Shown here: in pieces, positions 58,034 through 64,000 of the stretch
How positions within the stretch are numbered: position 1 is the stretch's first letter
Layout of the letters: each line of letters begins with the position of its first letter
Assembly (NCBI RefSeq): GCF_000224145.3
Contig: NC_020167.2
Coordinates: 6,959,083 to 7,023,082 of the forward strand
Direction of reading: 5' to 3'
DNA length: 64,000 bases
Source: Ciona intestinalis
Lineage: Eukaryota; Chordata; Ascidiacea; Phlebobranchia; Cionidae
Translations under genes and position numbers: made by a program
Notes under the pieces: model-generated
Database searches by the model: none
The model's input: only the letters and a program-made list of their open reading frames with translations
What the model was told of the DNA's origin: nothing

Positions 58034-59529
58034 CCAACTAATATCGAAATAAATTGTTTAAATGTTCGAACTATTTGAATTTGCACGAACAATACAGACC
58101 AAAGTCATGTGTTCAAATCACATCCATGCTATCTCGCTCACAAATCAAGATGCCTGGAGTGGCAGCCGTCGATGCAACTTTGGGTTGGCAACGTTAAAAG
58201 TGAGTTTGTATTTCATTATAAAACCGAGTCCTATCTTTCGCAAAATATAGGCATTAAATTGCTCGTAGCTCGTATTATATTAAACATTTTGTTCGTTATA
58301 TAATATAGATGACGCGACTCAAAGTCAAAGCATAATACAGTAATGTTTTATATATGTTTGTATCTATATATTTTAAACTACGCTTATTAAATGTTTTTCA
58401 CTTTTTTAGTTTTCACTTTTTTGATGTAACACTTCAATCCACTATACACGGAGAAAGATATACTAACTTCGAAACGACATACCTACAAGTTCGTTCCCGC
58501 ACAGTTGACCTGCGTAACCGGTAAGTGCAAATATATATTAACATTCGTATATAATTTGTGTGTGTATTGTTATAGTAGGATGTGGTAGGAAGAGACACGT
58601 TTTCCATTCTCCTATTACGACTCTCGCTTACCGAGGAGTTACCTCATATTTAACTCTGTTTTTAATTAAAACATGATGGAAACATTGGGTTATATTAACG
58701 TTACTTTTACTATTACAGAAGTATGTTCAAAGCAGGAACAACTATGAAGTGCTTCATAGAACCAACGCATGTGAACCATGATGAGTGGGTGAGTACTTTT
58801 AGCTGCTATTTTAAGGTCCGCGAATAAAATGATTTCAATTCCATTGATACCTGTAGCTCCTAATATTCCATATTTCCAATCCGGTTTTTGTCAGAAAAAA
58901 AAAATGAATTAAAAATCGCATTAATATGCAGTTATTTAATTCTGTAAATATTCTTTGAGAATGAAAACCTGGGCCATCTTACCCCAACATACTAATGTAT
59001 GATGTGCTTACAATACAAAATCTTTCAACTTTAAATTTTATGTCACAGATATGACGCCACGCTTTACATGACGTAACTTGGCTGGTTCTATGAGCAAATA
59101 ATGATGGAAGAATATTACGCGAAACGAAAGAACTGCGCGGAAGGAATCGACGAAGGTATAAACCACGTTTCACTATAGGCTTAATTTTATTTCGCAAGTT
59201 ACTGAATCTTTGAACGATTTAAAAGCAAAATGCGTTTTTGTGTTCACACTAATGCATTTATTGTGTTAAATATGCGCTTACAATATTGAAATACAAAAAT
59301 CACATTATACATATATGTTTACACTTAAAGATATATTATAATCTTATATTAAGACAAGATTGCGCAAATATACAAATTCTTACGTTACTGTGGTAATTAA
59401 CTTTATTTTTTGTACTTGTTATAAAACAGCGGAATAGGCAACAAATCTTACGTTTTATTATTCCTACAGAAAATAGACATGAACGAAAAGCTCAAGAACG
59501 AAGATGGAGCCATAGCATGCCAAGACTAA
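58034..59529 (+). other. doubtful small spliced locus
   Basis: Candidate exons bounded by good splice sites are 58034-58198, 58413-58510, 58720-58789 and 59471-59529. The last three keep one open frame (e.g. ETTYLQVRSRTVDLRN, KAGTTMKCFIEPTHVNHDEW, KIDMNEKLKNEDGAIACQD then stop). The first candidate exon cannot join them without a stop in any phase. So this is either a non-coding or short-ORF transcript, a broken gene, or a model with a missing exon. I do not recognise the protein. Confidence 0.25.
58573..58690 (-). mobile_element. TIR MITE, degenerate end
   Basis: Starts tatagtaggatgtggtagga then acacgttttccattct and loses similarity. A mirrored end of the same family lies at 58935-58998 (gagaatgaaaac...catcttaccccaac). 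Confidence 0.5.
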
Positions 59530-60089
59530 GATTTATTCTTAGTCGATGTAAATACTAACTTAAGTGAGCTGTAGCATAAAAAGTCCCTTATATTTATTGA
59601 ATGCTTGTTTAAAATTGAGCGTGCATGTGGTACACTGTGTGTGGTGGGGGGTGGAGAAGTATAAGGAGATCAAATGATTAAAGTCCACCTTTGTACACGT
59701 TAGTAATGTAACGTGGTTGGGAATCTTGGGTTTTATTTCTTTATGTGTGTATGTGTGTGTAAACAACCTGCATAAGAACGGTGCGCGCAGGTCAGATTTC
59801 CCCAACTTTAACCCATACTCCTGGTGTCACTTACCAGCAAGGCCGGACAGTCGGCATCAGATAGATAGAAGTGACATCGCTATAACTAGGGATCGCTGTT
59901 AGGAAGTAAAGTTAGACAGAACTGGGACACTGCACCGGGCCGACACAACACGTGTCATTGCACCCAGGCCTATACAGCAGACCGTCCTGGTTTGCGTAAA
60001 CCCTTACACGCCGGTTGGTTAAAAGTCCGGTCAGCGAAAGCTGGTGGGTTCCAACTGCAAAACAATTAGGCGCCAAACCTGCGACTAGG
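59530..60089. other. non-coding, possible repeat edge before gap
   Basis: GC content rises from 59.83 kb onward (ctgcaccgggccgacacaac, tacacgccggttggtt). This is unlike the AT-rich flanks and suggests a distinct inserted element truncated by the gap. The family was not recognised. Confidence 0.35.
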
Positions 60090-60820
60090 NNNNNNNNNNN
60101 NNNNNNNNNNNNNNNNNNNNNNNNNNNNNNNNNNNNNNNNNNNNNNNNNNNNNNNNNNNNNNNNNNNNNNNNNNNNNNNNNNNNNNNNNNNNNNNNNNNN
60201 NNNNNNNNNNNNNNNNNNNNNNNNNNNNNNNNNNNNNNNNNNNNNNNNNNNNNNNNNNNNNNNNNNNNNNNNNNNNNNNNNNNNNNNNNNNNNNNNNNNN
60301 NNNNNNNNNNNNNNNNNNNNNNNNNNNNNNNNNNNNNNNNNNNNNNNNNNNNNNNNNNNNNNNNNNNNNNNNNNNNNNNNNNNNNNNNNNNNNNNNNNNN
60401 NNNNNNNNNNNNNNNNNNNNNNNNNNNNNNNNNNNNNNNNNNNNNNNNNNNNNNNNNNNNNNNNNNNNNNNNNNNNNNNNNNNNNNNNNNNNNNNNNNNN
60501 NNNNNNNNNNNNNNNNNNNNNNNNNNNNNNNNNNNNNNNNNNNNNNNNNNNNNNNNNNNNNNNNNNNNNNNNNNNNNNNNNNNNNNNNNNNNNNNNNNNN
60601 NNNNNNNNNNNNNNNNNNNNNNNNNNNNNNNNNNNNNNNNNNNNNNNNNNNNNNNNNNNNNNNNNNNNNNNNNNNNNNNNNNNNNNNNNNNNNNNNNNNN
60701 NNNNNNNNNNNNNNNNNNNNNNNNNNNNNNNNNNNNNNNNNNNNNNNNNNNNNNNNNNNNNNNNNNNNNNNNNNNNNNNNNNNNNNNNNNNNNNNNNNNN
60801 NNNNNNNNNNNNNNNNNNNN
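60090..60820. other. assembly gap (731 N)
   Basis: Undetermined sequence. Both flanks look repeat-like, so a collapsed or unsequenceable repeat is likely. Confidence 0.99.
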
Positions 60821-63010
60821 TGCTGGTGTTTGGGTCATTTGAATGGGGTTGTCATTGCGGCGGATAAGAGGCTTGCATGGGGTGTCGGGCGTTTTGTATA
60901 TACATTATATGTGCGTATTAATTCTCAATTATTGGCAATTTTGCGACCGGTACCGAATTTCACATGTTTTTGTCTTTCTTTACCCGCTGGCGCTTTTTGC
61001 TTTTAATACGATACGTTGCGCGGAGCTCCTTTTTGTGTTTCCGTTTTTAATCTTTTTACTTGCAAAAATGCCAATGGGGAATTGATTTCGTACAGATGTT
61101 ATGCGTGTCCGTAATCCCTATGCAACCTCTACTCCTATGATGTGGCAGTAACCCCGGGAGCCTGTAATATTTGCGCCCCCACTGGCAGCCTATCTATAAA
61201 TATTGGGGCTCTTGCTACTGACAGCCCGTCTAACTACCGGGGCTCTTTACTGGTAGCCCGTCTTACTATTGGGGCTCTTTAAAAATCTAACTTACGATAG
61301 GGCAACCATGGTGACTCAGAATTTACAGTTCTACACTTCATTATACACAAATATGCACACACAAACATTAAATTAACAAATGTGGTGTGAATGGTTAGGT
61401 GCTACAGCTCACCCCTTTTATATTTTATATCTAAAATCATTGGATCAGCCAATGCCAGGTCAGAAGTGTGTGTCGTGTTCAATTTCTTGTGTCCTGTGTC
61501 AAATTTCTCAGTACACCCCTAACTCGATAAGCCACGTATAACGATGGTGTGTTGGGAGGTGTAAGTTCAGTTTATGAGACGGTCAGTCCAGGTTGCAGTT
61601 CTTGGTTGTGTGTGTATTGTGCGTTCTCGATCGCTACGCGCTTCCAAAACCGTTGGGTGGCGTCGATCGCTGCCTAGCGTGCCTTGATCAACTTGTTTCA
61701 GGAAGATCAAGGCCCAGGTATAACTAGGGCTACTGGCGAGAGGTCCTGGTAAAAAAAACCTCAACGACCACAAGCGAAGCAGCCTCCTGGGCGTGGTTGG
61801 AATCTTCGCTGTAAAATAGGAAACCAAATATTTAATGCACATCCCGGTAAAAACTTTATTGTACTGAGGTTTTCTTCTGTTAGACAGCAATATCATACCT
61901 TGATGTCTCGGCCTATGGAAGATGAAATGTTGGTACAATAAACTTTTTTATCAGGATGTCTGTTTTTTTGGGGGGATGCAACAACAGTTTGTTATAAGGT
62001 TTGTTAAAATACACAGCAATGTAATGTATCAGTTGACCCCTCTTTAATACACAAACACTTTTGGAAAACACTAGGACTACATTTCATAACCCTTATCGTC
62101 AGTTTACCCTCCCCCAAAAGTTCACATGTGTATATAGTCAATTGCATTATTATTTCCAAATACCTTCTATTGGGTTATTTTCCGTATTTGTGAATGGCAA
62201 TTTCGACTGGATCGGAGCAAATGCGATAAGTGTATTGCCGAATTATAGCCTACCTGCCCCAAATACAGTGACGTAAGCCTGTAGTGCATTAATTCTAGAC
62301 GAAACGGTGGACACCATAACTATTGTAATACAACTTTAATACCATTTATTACCTTTTCTGCCGTAGGTACACATTGAAATTAGAAATCGCTCTAGGTGAC
62401 AAGTTATCTGAATTATTAAAACAAGGGTGACAGAGGGTTTAAACATTTTAATTACACGCAAAAATCCCTGCTGTTAGATGTGTATACAAGCATGCAGAGC
62501 CGCAATATATTTGCATTTGGCACCATTTTCAGAAAGAATTACTTCACTAGGACTTCTGTATGACGACTATAGTATATAGCATTATAGTGGAACTTGCAAC
62601 ATCATTTTTGATAAAACAAAACAATCGCACATATATGATTTCTAGAATTAGGTTTGTAATTTATTATATAAGGACCAAATATAAAAAAAGTTTACGATCT
62701 TAATATTGAAACAATTTCTGTGGAAAGTGAAAAACATCCTCTCACGTGAAGATAACAGACCCAAAAGTAAGTGAATGTTTTCCATAAATGTTTGGGTGAA
62801 ATGTGCCCGGTAATTCTATGAATGGTGGAATTTTGTATGTTTGTGATCGTGGGGTTTAGGCCCGTTATGACATATTTTATGTCCGCTGGAGCATTTCTGC
62901 AAAATGTTTCTGATTTTAAAGTTGAGAATCTTTTTATGTCTGTTGGTAAAAAAAATTATGGATTAAATACGTTTCTTTTCCATTTTTGTCAATTTTTTGT
63001 ATCTTTAACT
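60821..63010. other. non-coding, repeat-like right flank of gap
   Basis: No gene recognised. 61.1-61.3 kb holds short tandem units and 61.55-61.80 kb is a GC-richer block on both sides of which AT-rich DNA resumes. 61.8-63.0 kb is AT-rich with nothing recognised. Confidence 0.4.
61170..61285. repeat. ~32-bp imperfect tandem repeat
   Basis: Units of the type ta(t/c)(t/c)ggggctctt followed by tactg..agcccgtctaac recur about two and a half times, with a further diverged unit (cactggcagcctatcta) just upstream. Confidence 0.7.
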
Positions 63011-64000
63011 TTATCACGGTCAAGGTGTACCGAAAATTTTTATTACAGTCGTGGTATAAAAATTTTAATTTTTTTTATCACGCTCGTGATGTATCGATTT
63101 TTTTATCACAGTCGTGGTGTATCAAAATTTTTATCACAGTCGTGGTATGAAATTTTAATTTTTTTTTGATCACGGTCGTGGTTTATCAAAATTTTATTAC
63201 AGTGGTGGTATAACAAATTATCTTTTTTTATCACCGTCGTGGTATAATTTTTTTTAACACTGTCGTGGTGTACCGACATTTTTATCACAGTCGTGGTATA
63301 AATTTTTTTATTTTTTTATCACAGACGTGATGTACCGAAATTTTTATCACAGTCGTGGTATGAAATTTAAATTTTTTATAACGGTCGTGGTGTATTAAAA
63401 TTTTTATCGCAGTCGTGGTCTAAAATTTTAATTTTTTATATCACGGTCGTGGTGTATTANNNNNNNNNNNNNNNNNNNNNNNNNNNNNNNNNNNNNNNNN
63501 NNNNNNNNNATTTTTATAACAGTCATATAGTATAAAAATTTAATTTTTTTTTTATCACAGTCGTAGTGTATCAAAATTTTTATCACGGTCGTGGTGTATC
63601 AAAATTTTTATCACAGTCGTGATATAATTTTTTTTTATTACGGTCGTGGTGAAACAAAACTTTTATAAGAGTCATAGTATAAAAATTTTAATTTTTTTAT
63701 CACGGTCGTGGTGTATCAAAATTTTTATTACAGTCGTGGTATAAATTTTTTTATTTTTTTATTACGGTCGTGGTGAACCGAAATTTTTATCACAGTCGTG
63801 GTGTACAAATTTTAATTTTTTTATCACAGTCGTGTGTATCAAAATTTTTATCACGGTCGTGGTATAATTTTTTTATTTTTTTTATTACGGTCGTGGTATA
63901 AATTTTTTATTTTTTTTATTACGGTCGTGGTGTATCAAAATTTTTATTACGGTCGTGGTGAACCGCAGTTTTTATCACAGTCGTGGTGTACCAAAAGTTT
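63011..64000. repeat. A/T-rich satellite with CACG-GT-CGTG dyad in every unit
   Basis: Some 25-30 imperfect units of 28-38 bp run to the window end. The core is tatcac(a/g)gtcgtggt(g/a)ta, in which cacg and cgtg form an inverted repeat around a gt centre. Cores are separated by caaaattttt or taaattttaatttttt spacers. Units with CACGG plus a short spacer tend to alternate with units with CACAG plus a long spacer, giving a ~65-70 bp higher-order period. A 50-N gap (63460-63509) interrupts it. Confidence 0.9.
63460..63509. other. assembly gap (50 N) inside satellite
   Basis: A run of exactly 50 N within the tandem array. The true array length is probably not resolved. Confidence 0.99.

Noticed and set aside
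60015..60842. Long open frames of ~275-308 codons on both strands
   Set aside because: They consist almost wholly of the N gap; there is no real coding evidence.
1..64000. CRISPR arrays, bacterial-type defence or biosynthetic clusters, viral insertions
   Set aside because: No regularly spaced repeat-spacer units, operon-type bacterial genes or viral coding frames seen; the satellite at the end has no unique spacers.

Overview
The window reads as a nuclear segment of a compact metazoan genome, most likely a Ciona-type tunicate. This is inferred from the chordate-like gene set, many short GT-AG introns, CpG-poor but not CpG-free DNA, short same-strand gene spacing, and a tRNA-derived SINE plus a ~200 bp terminal-inverted-repeat MITE scattered through introns. 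I could not compare with a reference, so the species call is inference. Gene models were built by hand from splice sites, protein family similarity and reading-phase continuity. All ten multi-exon protein models below close into a single in-frame ORF.

Layout. 0-12 kb: LACTB (-) lies head-to-head with TMEM230 (+), followed by PDRG1 (+). PDRG1 converges on a complete 15-exon mitofusin (-). 12-20 kb: RBM42 (+), divergent from mitofusin, and 337 bp behind it PPIL4 (+). Both are spliceosome-associated RRM proteins and could be one transcription unit. 20-28.5 kb: a six-exon CCN-family (CTGF/CYR61/NOV-like) matricellular gene (-), convergent with PPIL4 and with large regulatory-looking introns. 31-32 kb: BLOC1S5/Muted (+). 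34.4-56.6 kb: TMTC2 (+), 14 exons. Its 10.3 kb tenth intron contains an entire class A GPCR gene on the opposite strand (44.9-52.5 kb), whose third cytoplasmic loop is close to 690 residues. 56.6-64 kb: mostly non-coding, with a doubtful small spliced locus near 58-59.5 kb, an assembly gap, and from 63.0 kb to the window end an A/T-rich satellite whose repeat unit carries a CACG..CGTG dyad.

The genes are mainly cell housekeeping: mitochondrial fusion and mitochondrial LACTB, splicing (RBM42, PPIL4), a prefoldin-like subunit (PDRG1), lysosome-related organelle biogenesis (BLOC1S5), ER O-mannosylation (TMTC2), plus two signalling genes (CCN, GPCR). No bacterial-style system, CRISPR array or intact autonomous transposon was found.

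The least ordinary signals are: the nested giant-loop GPCR; repeated partial duplications of exon edges with their splice sites (three in PPIL4, one in mitofusin, and a related intronic duplication in LACTB); three decayed intronic repeats that together make up a hammerhead-ribozyme core; the MITE family sitting beside splice sites; and the dyad satellite.
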